From the NCBI GenBank assembly GCA_016710265.1, contig JADJJL010000007.1:496001-560000 (forward strand): a stretch of 64,000 nucleotides of DNA. The letters run 5' to 3'. This document shows, in pieces, positions 1 to 8,717 of the stretch. Made by a program: the position numbers and the translations under genes. The stretch's first letter is position 1, and each line of letters begins with the position of its first letter. Under the pieces are notes generated by a model. That model searched no databases and had not been told where the DNA came from. It was given only the letters and a program-made list of their open reading frames with translations. Source of the DNA: Saprospiraceae bacterium (GTDB taxonomy: Bacteria > Bacteroidota > Bacteroidia > Chitinophagales > Saprospiraceae).

Positions 1-285
1 AGAGGTTATTTTAGCGGAAGATCAAAAGTGTATACCGTTGCGAAAAACGCAGTGGAAAGAGCTATGAAGTATGCTTTCATACACAGAAGACAGAAAAAAC
101 GCGCTTTTAGAAGACTTTGGATCGCGAGGATTAATGCAGCAGTCAGACCTTTTGGAATCAATTATTCAAGGTTTATCGACAAGCTTAATAAAAGCAATAT
201 CATCATCAACAGAAAGGTACTTGCTGATTTAGCTTTACACCACCCGGCCAGTTTTAAGGCCATTGTTGACCAAGTCCACCAATAA
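1..285 (+). CDS. rplT: 50S ribosomal protein L20 (5' end outside window)
   Basis: This is the C-terminal 94 residues of ribosomal protein L20, which binds 23S rRNA early in large-subunit assembly. The frame is open from base 1, so the gene is cut by the window edge and the start lies upstream. Family hallmarks visible are a run of basic residues (HRRQKKRAFRRLW), the segment RINAAVRPFGINYS, and the C-terminal NRKVLADLA block. It ends in TAA at 283-285. In most bacteria rplT follows infC and rpmI, which would lie to the left of the window. The identification rests on strong similarity of this short conserved tail. Confidence 0.95.
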   Translation, partial: RGYFSGRSKVYTVAKNAVERAMKYAFIHRRQKKRAFRRLWIARINAAVRPFGINYSRFIDKLNKSNIIINRKVLADLALHHPASFKAIVDQVHQ

Positions 286-313
286 ATAAGCCATTGGTTT
301 AATTTCCTGTACC

Positions 314-346
314 CTGAATAAAGTATTCAATCACACTTTATTTCAG
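314..346 (+). terminator. Possible rplT terminator hairpin in a 334-bp gene-free gap
   Basis: CTGAATAAAGT at 314 can pair with ACTTTATTTCAG ending at 346, leaving one bulged base. It lies 28 bp after the rplT stop codon. There is no strong T-run, so this is a weak call. I see no gene or other clear signal in the rest of 286-610, which is AT-rich and presumably carries the promoter of the next gene. Confidence 0.3.
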
Positions 347-619
347 TCATAACTATTTGTAAAATGAATGGTCTAGATTTAGATTGAATTGTCCATTGAA
401 TTGACAAATTTTAATCATAAAATCGAAAATATCTGACTCATCTTTGGAATGGCTTATATTTTTAATTTATCAATATGCACCAGTCGTTATGGATAAGGAT
501 CACAGATTGATCCATTTATAGCAACAATATTTTAATCATACGTCTTTTCGTGGCTTTTAAGCAAATTCAGGTAGATAAAATGCTCCTTTTTCTCTAAATT
601 TACATCAAATTTGAAAATC

Positions 620-2620
620 ATGAGGATGTTTTTCGTACTTGCTTTGCTCTCATTTTTTAACCAAAATCAAGCATCAGCAGGCTCTGACTCCCCCACACCT
701 CAAACCTTAATCATTGAATGTCCGGTTGAGATCTATCTTGTGGAAGGACAGGCTTTTGATACTTCTATCACAGGAGCACCTAAGGTATTGTCCAATAATG
801 GAGGAGCCATCATACTTACTTGGATAGAATATTTTTCTCCAGGTAATTGTGCCAATAGCCACGATGTCATTACACGAATTTTTACCATTCGAAATTCAAT
901 CGGTGATTTGGAGAGATGCTCCCAAAGAATTTATCTCAAACACTTGAATCCATCCAGTATTTCGGTACCATTTGACACAACGGTTTCATATCCAAGGGAT
1001 ATTAGTTTTTCAGCGGCCATTCTGCAAGCTCATTTGCCTTTCCGAATGATTACCTTCACTTTTACAGATACCAAGGTCTCCAATGGTTGCACTACTCCAA
1101 TTAGAATTAGAAGGGAATGGAAATTTACAAATTTATGTAATGGCGAAGTCACTCAAAAAATAAGTTTTATCAATGTTTTAAATTATCAAAATAGTTTTGA
1201 ACATAATCGAATTGTAGAAGACGCTATTTGTGACCAAGAAGGCTATATTGAGATCACACCCAAAGGAGAATTTGGACCTTACAAATACAGATGGAACACC
1301 AATGACTCAATTAATATACTTTCCAATTTGTTACCCGGAATTTATAGTGCGGTAGTCACAGATAAATTTGGTTGCAACCAATTACAAAATGTAGGACTGC
1401 AATCCATGTCTGACAAAGCTGATGTAGGAGGTCGGATTGTGACTCAAAATGATTATCGGGTTTATCCAGACAGCATCTACTTTGGTGCTCCTAGTAATGT
1501 GGACAAGGTTTGTCTATCTCCCAATGGCGGTTTGCATTATGGGATGACCCTCCACAAAAAGAACAGCGGATTTATGGAATATCGACTTGTCAAAAGAACT
1601 GAAGCCACTGTTGGAATTTCATCAAGAGACATTATTTTTATCCAGCGACATATACTAGCCATTGAAAGATTTGTGGACACGCTGAAAAATTTTGCTGCGG
1701 ATGTCAACAATAATAAAAATGTGACTGCTTCAGATATTACAGAGTTGAGAAGAATTATTCTAGGGGTGAAAGACAATTTTACAGAGGTACTTCCATGGTA
1801 TTTTCTGGTACAAAATTGGAGACAGGTGATGACACCTCATCAAAGCTTTCAATCTATTCAATTCACAGGAATTCAAATTGTAAATTTTCCAAGAACCAAT
1901 GCCGATATTCTTGCTATGAAAATGGGTGATATCGATCTCAGCTATCGCAGACAATTGATCGATGATAAATTGGTGGCAAGAGCAAAAGGAACCGAAGTCC
2001 AATTGCTGACTAAAAATCAAAAAATAAAAGCTGGTGAAATCATAGAAGTTCCTGTTTATTTAAAATCCTCCAAAGCTGTTCTTGGATTTCAATGCTCCAT
2101 CAATACCTGTGGTGGTGCAGAGATTTTGGATTTTACAAATGTGCAGTTGGACCAGGAATCATTTCATTGGAATGATCAAGGCATCCATATAAGTCATACA
2201 AATGGATTTCCTATCAATTGGAATCCTGAAAAACCACTGTTTATTCTTAAAATAAAAGCAGATCAATACAATTCCATGCTTTCCAATTTAATATGTTTGG
2301 ATGGAAGACTTGAGCCTGAGTATTATTTGGAAGATGTCTCAGAGAATGGGCTTGATTTGATTTTTGAGGATCAAAAAAATGATTCGTTTATTTTTAATGT
2401 TTTGCCAAATCCTGCACAAGAACACTGTTGGTTGACCAGCAATGTTTCCAATTCGGTCAATTTTGAAATTGTCAATATACATGGACAAAGCATTCAAACC
2501 GGAAAGTTTAATGGTTCTTTCCAATTAGAAACCAGAGCTTGGACAGAAGGGATTTATTTTATCAGATTTTACCAAGCTGATCAAATCTTAGACTCCAAAA
2601 GGCTTGTTATTATAAAGTAA
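620..2620 (+). CDS. T9SS-secreted protein with SprB-like and dockerin-like segments
   Basis: A large secreted protein of about 666 residues. I prefer the ATG at 620 (or 626) to an upstream in-frame TTG at 611, because it gives a clean signal peptide (MRMFFVLALLSFF...QASA). The middle holds a SprB-like repeat (around EDAICDQEGYIEITPKG to TDKFGCNQ). It is followed by two calcium-loop/helix motifs resembling a type I dockerin (ISSRDIIFIQRHIL and ADVNNNKNVTASDITELRR). The last 75 residues form a T9SS type A sorting domain (NVLPNPAQEHCWL...YFIRF...RLVIIK). The protein should therefore be exported by the T9SS and displayed or released at the cell surface. I do not recognise a catalytic domain. Its function is unknown; adhesion or a scaffold role is a guess. 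Confidence 0.85.
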   Translation: MRMFFVLALLSFFNQNQASAGSDSPTPQTLIIECPVEIYLVEGQAFDTSITGAPKVLSNNGGAIILTWIEYFSPGNCANSHDVITRIFTIRNSIGDLERCSQRIYLKHLNPSSISVPFDTTVSYPRDISFSAAILQAHLPFRMITFTFTDTKVSNGCTTPIRIRREWKFTNLCNGEVTQKISFINVLNYQNSFEHNRIVEDAICDQEGYIEITPKGEFGPYKYRWNTNDSINILSNLLPGIYSAVVTDKFGCNQLQNVGLQSMSDKADVGGRIVTQNDYRVYPDSIYFGAPSNVDKVCLSPNGGLHYGMTLHKKNSGFMEYRLVKRTEATVGISSRDIIFIQRHILAIERFVDTLKNFAADVNNNKNVTASDITELRRIILGVKDNFTEVLPWYFLVQNWRQVMTPHQSFQSIQFTGIQIVNFPRTNADILAMKMGDIDLSYRRQLIDDKLVARAKGTEVQLLTKNQKIKAGEIIEVPVYLKSSKAVLGFQCSINTCGGAEILDFTNVQLDQESFHWNDQGIHISHTNGFPINWNPEKPLFILKIKADQYNSMLSNLICLDGRLEPEYYLEDVSENGLDLIFEDQKNDSFIFNVLPNPAQEHCWLTSNVSNSVNFEIVNIHGQSIQTGKFNGSFQLETRAWTEGIYFIRFYQADQILDSKRLVIIK

Positions 2621-2626
2621 AATTTA

Positions 2627-3811
2627 TCAGCGGGCTTCTTCGATCCATAAATTGATTCGTTGACAGGCATCTTCCAAAATTTCTATTGGAATATTCAATG
2701 GTGGCGCGATCCGCAAAGCGCTTGGTCGAAATAAAAAGCTGTCTAGAAGTATATGTTCTTCTCTTGCTTTCTTCACAATGGAATGCACTAATTTTTCATT
2801 TTCAAATTCGATGGCAGCAAACAGACCTTTTATTCTGATTTCTTTGATCAAAGGGTTATTTAAAATAGAACGAATCAAATCCGAACGGATAGAAATTCCT
2901 AACAAAACTTCTTCTTGAAGCATTGCCTTTAAATGAGCCCCTCCTGCCGCACAACACAAGGGGTTCCCCCCAAAGGTGGTAATGTATCCTAAAGCAGGCG
3001 ATTGGGCCAGGGATGCAAGTAATTCACCGCTACTAACCAATGCAGCCAAAGGTAATCCGCCGCCTAGTGCTTTGCCCAATAAAAGTAAATCTGGAATGAC
3101 ATTTAAATTTTGAAAAGCAAACATGGTTCCGGTTCTACCAAATCCAGTTTGGATCTCATCAAAAGCCAAAAGAGCTCCATGTGTATTGCATTTTGATCGA
3201 AGAGCCTTAAGCCATTTTTCATCCATTGCTATCACCCCTGCTTCTGCTTGGATTGGCTCAATTAATACCAAAGCCGTTCGCTCGGATATTTTGTCTAAGC
3301 CTTCAAAATCATTGGCATGAATAAATCTTACGCCTGGAATCAATGGCAAAAAATGAGCAGTATGGGCACGATCTGATCTCAAGGATTCCGCAGCCATGGT
3401 GCTCCCGTGATAAGAGTGATGTAGAACCACAATTTCAACCCTTCCGGTATAACTTCGGGCAAGTTTTATCGCAGCATCGATTACTTCGCTACCTGTGCTT
3501 AAATAATATATTTGATGCAAGCTGGATGGTAAAATACTTCTTAAAAGTGCGGCCAATTGGTTTTGAGGATTTTGGACATGTTCGCCATAGACATTGGTGT
3601 GTAAATACAATTTAGATTGGACTTGTATGGCTTCCACGATGGCTGGATGTGCATGACCCATATTACTGACCCCAAAACCAGAAATCAAATCTAAATAAGC
3701 CACTCCGGATTGATCATACAACCATGAGCCTTCAGCACGGCTTATCTCAAAACCTTGAGGAGAACTACTGGTTTGGCCTACCAAGTCTAAAAATCTGGAT
3801 CTATGATACAT
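2627..3811 (-). CDS. Class III (acetylornithine/ornithine-type) PLP aminotransferase
   Basis: A 394-residue pyridoxal-phosphate aminotransferase of fold type I, class III. Visible hallmarks are the STGSEV and HHSYHGST phosphate/ring-contact segments, the cofactor aspartate in LLAFDEIQTGFGRTG, and the catalytic lysine in LLLLGKALGGGLP. Family members transfer the distal amino group of ornithine, acetylornithine, lysine or 4-aminobutyrate to 2-oxoglutarate. The substrate cannot be fixed from sequence, and the flanking genes are not arginine biosynthesis genes. It converges on the T9SS gene to its left with only 6 bp between them. Length is normal for the family, and no key residue is missing. 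Confidence 0.85.
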   Translation of the reverse strand: MYHRSRFLDLVGQTSSSPQGFEISRAEGSWLYDQSGVAYLDLISGFGVSNMGHAHPAIVEAIQVQSKLYLHTNVYGEHVQNPQNQLAALLRSILPSSLHQIYYLSTGSEVIDAAIKLARSYTGRVEIVVLHHSYHGSTMAAESLRSDRAHTAHFLPLIPGVRFIHANDFEGLDKISERTALVLIEPIQAEAGVIAMDEKWLKALRSKCNTHGALLAFDEIQTGFGRTGTMFAFQNLNVIPDLLLLGKALGGGLPLAALVSSGELLASLAQSPALGYITTFGGNPLCCAAGGAHLKAMLQEEVLLGISIRSDLIRSILNNPLIKEIRIKGLFAAIEFENEKLVHSIVKKAREEHILLDSFLFRPSALRIAPPLNIPIEILEDACQRINLWIEEAR

Positions 3812-3910
3812 GTTCTGATTTTACGAAAAGCTCAAAATTATGGTAAAAATTATACTGATTCTATAATCTTTGTGAAGAATTAAATGTTTCATAGGCTTAA
3901 ATTCTACAAT

Positions 3911-5095
3911 ATGATGCGAAATGGATTCATTCTGTTTATTCTTTGTTTTTTTCTAATCAACGAAAAAAGTATCATCCAAGCCCAAGGAATCGAGTTTTTC
4001 CATGGTAGTTTCCAAGAAGCTTTAGACAAAGCCCAGGCAGAAGGCAAATTGGTTTTTATGGATGCTTTTACCACTTGGTGTGGACCTTGCAGAAGGATGG
4101 CAGCCAACACATTTCCTGATGCATCCGTTGGAAATTTTTACAATGAGAATTTTATTAATCTCAAAGTGGATATGGAAAAAGGGGAAGGCAGAGACCTATC
4201 CTTACGATATGCCATCAACTCCTACCCTACTCTGCTTTATATCGATGGTCAAGGCAAGGTTGTACATCGTGTATCTGGTGGAAGAGCTCCTGAACCATTT
4301 ATTGAGTTGGGTAAAGAAGCCTTGAAAAAAATTGACAAGTCTGCAGATTTTGCAAAACTATACGATGCTGGGGACCGTGATCCAAAGACGGTACTTGCTT
4401 ACATTAAATCACTAAACAATGCAGGAAAATCAAGCTTGAAAATTGCAAATGAATATTTAGCCACCCAGACTGATCTTGGTACGCCGGAAAATCTAGAAAT
4501 TATTTTGGAATCTACAACCGAAGCAGATTCAAGAATTTTTGATCTGTTGGTTCAAAATAAAGAAAAGATCATCTTGCTTAAAAGCAAGGAGGTGTACGAT
4601 GCAAAAATATACCAATCCTGCCATAGAACTTTTGCAAAGTCTTTAGAATACCGCAACGAGTCACTTCTAAAAGAAGCACAGACCAAAATAAAACATCACT
4701 CTACCAAAGAAAAGGAATTTGTTTTCCAAACCAATATGGAATATTATGCAAAGACCGGTGATGTGGATAAATATTTAGTAGCTGCAAAAACCTATGCAAA
4801 GAAATCAGCTAAAAACGATGCAAATAAATTGACCAAACTTGTAGAACAGTCAATTGGTTATTTTAAAACAAATAAAAAAGTAACCACTTTTGCAGAATCT
4901 TTGGCCAAAAAAGCGGCGCAAAATGGTGGATTGCCCACACAATATTTAATGTATGCCAATATTTTAAAATTGAATGGCAAACACAGTGATGCGATCAACG
5001 CTTGTAAAAAAGGTATGGAGTTGGCAAAAGAAAAAAATGAACCTACCCATTATTTTGAACAATTGATGCGTGAAATAGAGAAAATAAAAGCTTAG
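3911..5095 (+). CDS. Secreted thioredoxin-family protein with helical C-terminal half
   Basis: The N-terminus has a signal peptide (MMRNGFILFILCFFLIN...QAQG), best fitted by the ATG at 3911; an in-frame ATG at 3884 would add nine residues. A thioredoxin fold of about 110 residues follows, with the redox motif TTWCGPCRRMA and the cis-proline segment SYPTLLYIDGQGK. The remaining 230 or so residues are Lys/Ala-rich and helical, and look TPR-like near the end (YLMYANILKLNGKHSDAINACKKGMELA). It is probably a periplasmic thiol-disulphide exchange protein. Proteins of this layout are common in Bacteroidota, but the client is unknown. It converges with rnr, with 2 bp between the stop codons. Confidence 0.8.
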   Translation: MMRNGFILFILCFFLINEKSIIQAQGIEFFHGSFQEALDKAQAEGKLVFMDAFTTWCGPCRRMAANTFPDASVGNFYNENFINLKVDMEKGEGRDLSLRYAINSYPTLLYIDGQGKVVHRVSGGRAPEPFIELGKEALKKIDKSADFAKLYDAGDRDPKTVLAYIKSLNNAGKSSLKIANEYLATQTDLGTPENLEIILESTTEADSRIFDLLVQNKEKIILLKSKEVYDAKIYQSCHRTFAKSLEYRNESLLKEAQTKIKHHSTKEKEFVFQTNMEYYAKTGDVDKYLVAAKTYAKKSAKNDANKLTKLVEQSIGYFKTNKKVTTFAESLAKKAAQNGGLPTQYLMYANILKLNGKHSDAINACKKGMELAKEKNEPTHYFEQLMREIEKIKA

Positions 5096-5097
5096 TT

Positions 5098-7236
5098 TTA
5101 TTCTATCACCGGTTCGAATACAATCGCACGATCTTCAGGATCTGAAGAAATTAGTTTTACTTTAATTTTATCACCCATTTTCCATGATTGATCGGACAAT
5201 GTGGAATTGGCTGACAATCTATTTTTATTGACTGCTATATTGTCATCAAAAGTATCCATTGCTAGGGATCCTTCACACATTGTATCTATCAACTGTACAA
5301 AAAATCCTCGATCGTTCATTCCCGTAATACGACCTTCAAAAATTTCGCCCACATGAGCTTGCATGTAAAGTGCTTGAAAATATCGAACAGATTCTCTTTC
5401 CGCTTCCATCGCTTTGCGCTCTTGCGATGAAATATATCTGCATTGAGCTTCAATCATTTCAGGTCTATACCTTTTTTCATTTGTCAGGTTGTCAAATAAA
5501 ATACGATGCACCATTAAGTCAGCATATCTTCGAATGGGAGAAGTAAAATGCGTGTAAAATTCAAAACCTAAACCGTAGTGGCCAATATTTTCTGGATTGT
5601 ATTCTGCTTTGGCCATGGTCCGTATGGCCAACGGGAGTAAAATTTTTAGACTGTCGTCTTCTTTTACTTTTTCGCTTAAGATGTTCAGAGATTTTGAAAT
5701 CTTTTTCGGATTGGAAAGATCCAATTTGACACCCATTTCCTGGGCAAAAAATTGAAATTCTTCAAGCTTCATTGGATCTGGAAGATCATGTATCCGATAG
5801 ACAAAAGGAATTGGGAATGTTTTATTTTTTAGAGAGATAAACTTCGCAACGTATTGATTGGCCAAAAGCATCAATTCTTCAATCAGCATGTGTGCATCGA
5901 AACGCTCTTTAACGTATAATTCCAAAGGAATTCCTTGATCATCCAATTTGAATCTCACTTCCGGAGATTCAAAATCGATGGATCCATTTTTCATCCTTTC
6001 TTTGCGAATCATTTTGGTGATGCGGTTGATCAAGTGTAAATGATCTTCCAACTCGTGTGATTCACCTTCTAATATTTTCTGGACATCTTCGTATGCAAAT
6101 CTCTGCTTGCTGTGAATGATGGTTTTTCCTATCCAATGCTTTTTAATGGTGTACTCTTCGTCAAAAGTAAAAATGACTGAAAAAGTATATTTGTCTTCAT
6201 TGGGTCTCAAGGAACAAAGGTGATTGGAAAGTCTTTCAGGCAACATTGGCAGTACCCTGTCTACCAAATAAACGGAGTTACCCCTTCGCAAAGCTTCTTT
6301 GTCTAAAGCACTATCCGGCAAAACATAATGACTCACATCTGCGATGTGAACCCCAATTTCCAAACTTCCCAATTCATCCCTGTGAATTGAGATGGCATCG
6401 TCAAAATCTTTTGCATCGACAGGGTCAATGGTAAAGCAAATTTTATCGCGTAGATCTTTTCTATAATCAGCCGGTGATATTTTATCAGAAATTTGGTTGG
6501 CTTCATCCAAGGCAGCTTTAGGAAACTCTAAAGGAAAACCGGATTCGGCAAGAATGGACTGCATTTCCACCTCAATACTGCTTTCTTGCCCTAAATTTTT
6601 AACCACCTTAGCCCACATTCTATCTCCGGGCTTTTCCTTCCATTTGGTAATGTCGATGATCACTCTGTCGAAATCTACCAATTTATCAGCTTCTTCTTTT
6701 GGTAAGAAAACTTCCATCACATGATGATGGGATTCAACCAAAACGACTGCTTGGTTTTTATGTGCCCGATAGACGCCTACAAATTGTGATTTGGACCTTT
6801 GAAGAATTTTTAGAATAACTCCCTCGGGTTTGTTCATGTACATTCGGACGATCTTCACTTGCACAAAATCACCATCCTGTGCACTCATCATGTTTTTTGG
6901 CGCCACATAAATATCTCTGGCCAAACCTTTACACAACACATACCCAAACCCAGCTCTGGCCATGTCTAAGGTACCTTCATAAATTTCTTCCTTTCCTTTT
7001 TTCGGAGTAATAGCCAGACCTATGTAGGTCCATTTACCGGGAGAGGTTTTAGAAATTAACTTCTTCCGCTCCATGGTTTCAAGAATTTCCACCATCGGGC
7101 CTAATTTCTGCAAATTTAGTCTGCGCTTTAGGGCACTAATTCCCAAGGATTTATCAGGGTTTTCTGCAAAAATTCTAAGGACTTTATTTGGACTTAAAAG
7201 GCTCTCTGTCCTTTTATGACTTTTTTTCTTTTTCAT
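5098..7236 (-). CDS. rnr: Ribonuclease R
   Basis: A 712-residue 3'-5' exoribonuclease of the RNase II/R family, which degrades structured RNA. In order it has an N-terminal winged-helix segment (NKVLRIFAENPDKSLGISALKRRL), cold-shock domains, the RNB catalytic domain with its acidic centre (IDPVDAKDFDDAISI) and FTSPIRRYADLMVHR, and a C-terminal S1 domain (GRITGMNDRGFFVQL). I start it at the ATG at 7236. The frame is open a little further upstream only through TTG codons (LLTLLL), which do not look like protein. The lysine-rich C-terminal tail of the E. coli enzyme is absent, as is usual in Bacteroidota. Confidence 0.95.
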   Translation of the reverse strand: MKKKKSHKRTESLLSPNKVLRIFAENPDKSLGISALKRRLNLQKLGPMVEILETMERKKLISKTSPGKWTYIGLAITPKKGKEEIYEGTLDMARAGFGYVLCKGLARDIYVAPKNMMSAQDGDFVQVKIVRMYMNKPEGVILKILQRSKSQFVGVYRAHKNQAVVLVESHHHVMEVFLPKEEADKLVDFDRVIIDITKWKEKPGDRMWAKVVKNLGQESSIEVEMQSILAESGFPLEFPKAALDEANQISDKISPADYRKDLRDKICFTIDPVDAKDFDDAISIHRDELGSLEIGVHIADVSHYVLPDSALDKEALRRGNSVYLVDRVLPMLPERLSNHLCSLRPNEDKYTFSVIFTFDEEYTIKKHWIGKTIIHSKQRFAYEDVQKILEGESHELEDHLHLINRITKMIRKERMKNGSIDFESPEVRFKLDDQGIPLELYVKERFDAHMLIEELMLLANQYVAKFISLKNKTFPIPFVYRIHDLPDPMKLEEFQFFAQEMGVKLDLSNPKKISKSLNILSEKVKEDDSLKILLPLAIRTMAKAEYNPENIGHYGLGFEFYTHFTSPIRRYADLMVHRILFDNLTNEKRYRPEMIEAQCRYISSQERKAMEAERESVRYFQALYMQAHVGEIFEGRITGMNDRGFFVQLIDTMCEGSLAMDTFDDNIAVNKNRLSANSTLSDQSWKMGDKIKVKLISSDPEDRAIVFEPVIE

Positions 7237-7470
7237 CAATAACAAAGTTAACAATTATTATTTGAAAGGGTTGCCCTTAAGCAAGTCCAAGTAAAATGTG
7301 CATATAAGGCGTGTAATCAGGAGTTAAAACAAGGACCGTTTATTTACCGCGCCATCATTAAAATGTTAAATAAATCTTATCAATTCTAATTCAGGCCTCT
7401 ATGAGCTTCTACACTCCTTATTTTCGTACGTTGTAATCGTGGCGTTTATTCAAACAAAAACAAAAAATCA

Positions 7471-8046
7471 ATGAGCATGATACTCCAAGAAGTGTATAGG
7501 CATCCAATGATTACCGCTTCTCAATTCGAAGAAATTAGTCATTTGCACCAAAGGGTAAAATTTAGGAAAGGTGAAATGATCGTCAATCAAGGAGATATTT
7601 CTTCTAAGTACTATTGCATCGAAACCGGCTTAATCCGGTCCTTTGCACTCAGCCACGATGCTCAAGAAATTACGACCGGCTTTTTTGAAAAGGGATCTAT
7701 AGCGATCGAAGTATCTTCTGTTTTTCTACAAACTCCAAACAAAGAAAATTTACAAGCTTTGTCCGATGTGACCTGTTGGGAAATTAAAATTGAAGACTTC
7801 CAACGACTATACCATGCCATTGCAGGTTTTAGGGAGTGGGGACAAATATGGATGACCCGTCAGTTATTATGTCTTAAAACCAGAAGTTTGTCTATGATCA
7901 CTGACTCCGCAAAAACCAGATATTTGAATTTTATTTCAGAAAGCCAGGAAGTCATTCGTTTTGCACCTCTTAAATACATTGCCTCATATCTTGGGATTAC
8001 AGATACTTCATTGAGTAGGATTCGAAAGGAAATGTGCCGCGCTTAA
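7471..8046 (+). CDS. Crp/Fnr-family transcriptional regulator
   Basis: A 191-residue protein with an N-terminal cyclic-nucleotide-binding-like beta-roll (FRKGEMIVNQGDISSKYYCIETGLIR) and a C-terminal helix-turn-helix (LKYIASYLGITDTSLSRIRKE). The Arg/Glu pair needed for cAMP contact is not obvious, as is common in the Bacteroidota members of this family, so the ligand is unknown. A near-consensus -7 box (TATTTTCG) lies upstream around 7420. The next gene, a VOC protein, is co-directional, but its own promoter sits between them. Confidence 0.85.
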   Translation: MSMILQEVYRHPMITASQFEEISHLHQRVKFRKGEMIVNQGDISSKYYCIETGLIRSFALSHDAQEITTGFFEKGSIAIEVSSVFLQTPNKENLQALSDVTCWEIKIEDFQRLYHAIAGFREWGQIWMTRQLLCLKTRSLSMITDSAKTRYLNFISESQEVIRFAPLKYIASYLGITDTSLSRIRKEMCRA

Positions 8047-8065
8047 AAACTTGTCATAAGCTAAT

Positions 8066-8095
8066 TTTGAAATAATATTTGAATGTTTACCTTTG
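8066..8095 (+). promoter_or_regulatory. Bacteroidota-type promoter of the VOC gene
   Basis: TTTG at 8066-8069 and TACCTTTG at 8088-8095 match the Bacteroidota -33 (TTTG) and -7 (TAnnTTTG) consensus with 18 bp between them. The ATG of the next gene is at 8111. Confidence 0.6.
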
Positions 8096-8110
8096 GGCAA
8101 AATTAAAAAA

Positions 8111-8479
8111 ATGAATAATCCTGTAACTTGGTTTGAAATTGGATGTGTGGATTTAGAAAGAGCTAAATCTTTTTATGCTGAGGTATTTGAAGCATCATTT
8201 GAATATGTGCCGATGCCGGATGCACCCATGTACATGTTCGCTGGAAGCCCTGAAAGTATTGGAGCCATGGGGGCTTTGGTAAAATCAGAAAATAATAGCC
8301 CTTCTGCTGATGGCACCATTGTCTATTTTGGTTCAGAAGATGTGGCCGTAGAAGCCGGAAGAGTAGATGCTGCAGGTGGAAAATTACTTTTTCCAAAAAC
8401 ATCTATTGGAGAGTTTGGCTTTATTGCCCAATTTATGGACACCGAAGGAAACCGGATTGGATTGCATTCAAACCAGTAA
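8111..8479 (+). CDS. VOC (glyoxalase/bleomycin-resistance) superfamily protein
   Basis: A 122-residue protein that is a single vicinal-oxygen-chelate unit. It opens with the typical first strand and helix (NPVTWFEIGCVDLERAKSFYAEVF). It ends with the second half-domain (IGEFGFIAQFMDTEGNRIGLHS), whose D-EGN-GL pattern is usual for this group. I use the ATG at 8111 rather than the in-frame TTG at 8093, because that TTG overlaps the -7 element. VOC proteins are metal-dependent enzymes or small-molecule binders; the substrate here cannot be predicted. Confidence 0.85.
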   Translation: MNNPVTWFEIGCVDLERAKSFYAEVFEASFEYVPMPDAPMYMFAGSPESIGAMGALVKSENNSPSADGTIVYFGSEDVAVEAGRVDAAGGKLLFPKTSIGEFGFIAQFMDTEGNRIGLHSNQ

Positions 8480-8683
8480 GCAAAGTTTAATTTTTACGAC
8501 ATTTATCTAAACATAGATTGCTAGCTTTTATAAAAAAATACAGCAAGTCTTAGTGCATCCTTTATTGGAAGTAATTAATTCATTGTAATAAAGAAAAATC
8601 CAGTAAACGATTTATTCAAGTTGTCCTTCTGAACAGATTTGATTGTTTATTTCAGAGCATTTTTTAATCTGGGTGAAATAATG

Positions 8684-8691
8684 TACTTTTG
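8684..8691 (+). promoter_or_regulatory. -7 promoter element of the beta-helix T9SS gene
   Basis: TACTTTTG matches the TAnnTTTG consensus exactly and lies 26 bp before the ATG at 8718. I see nothing else in the 238-bp gap 8480-8717. Confidence 0.5.
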
Positions 8692-8717
8692 TTATTCATA
8701 ATTCCTAATTAAAAGTC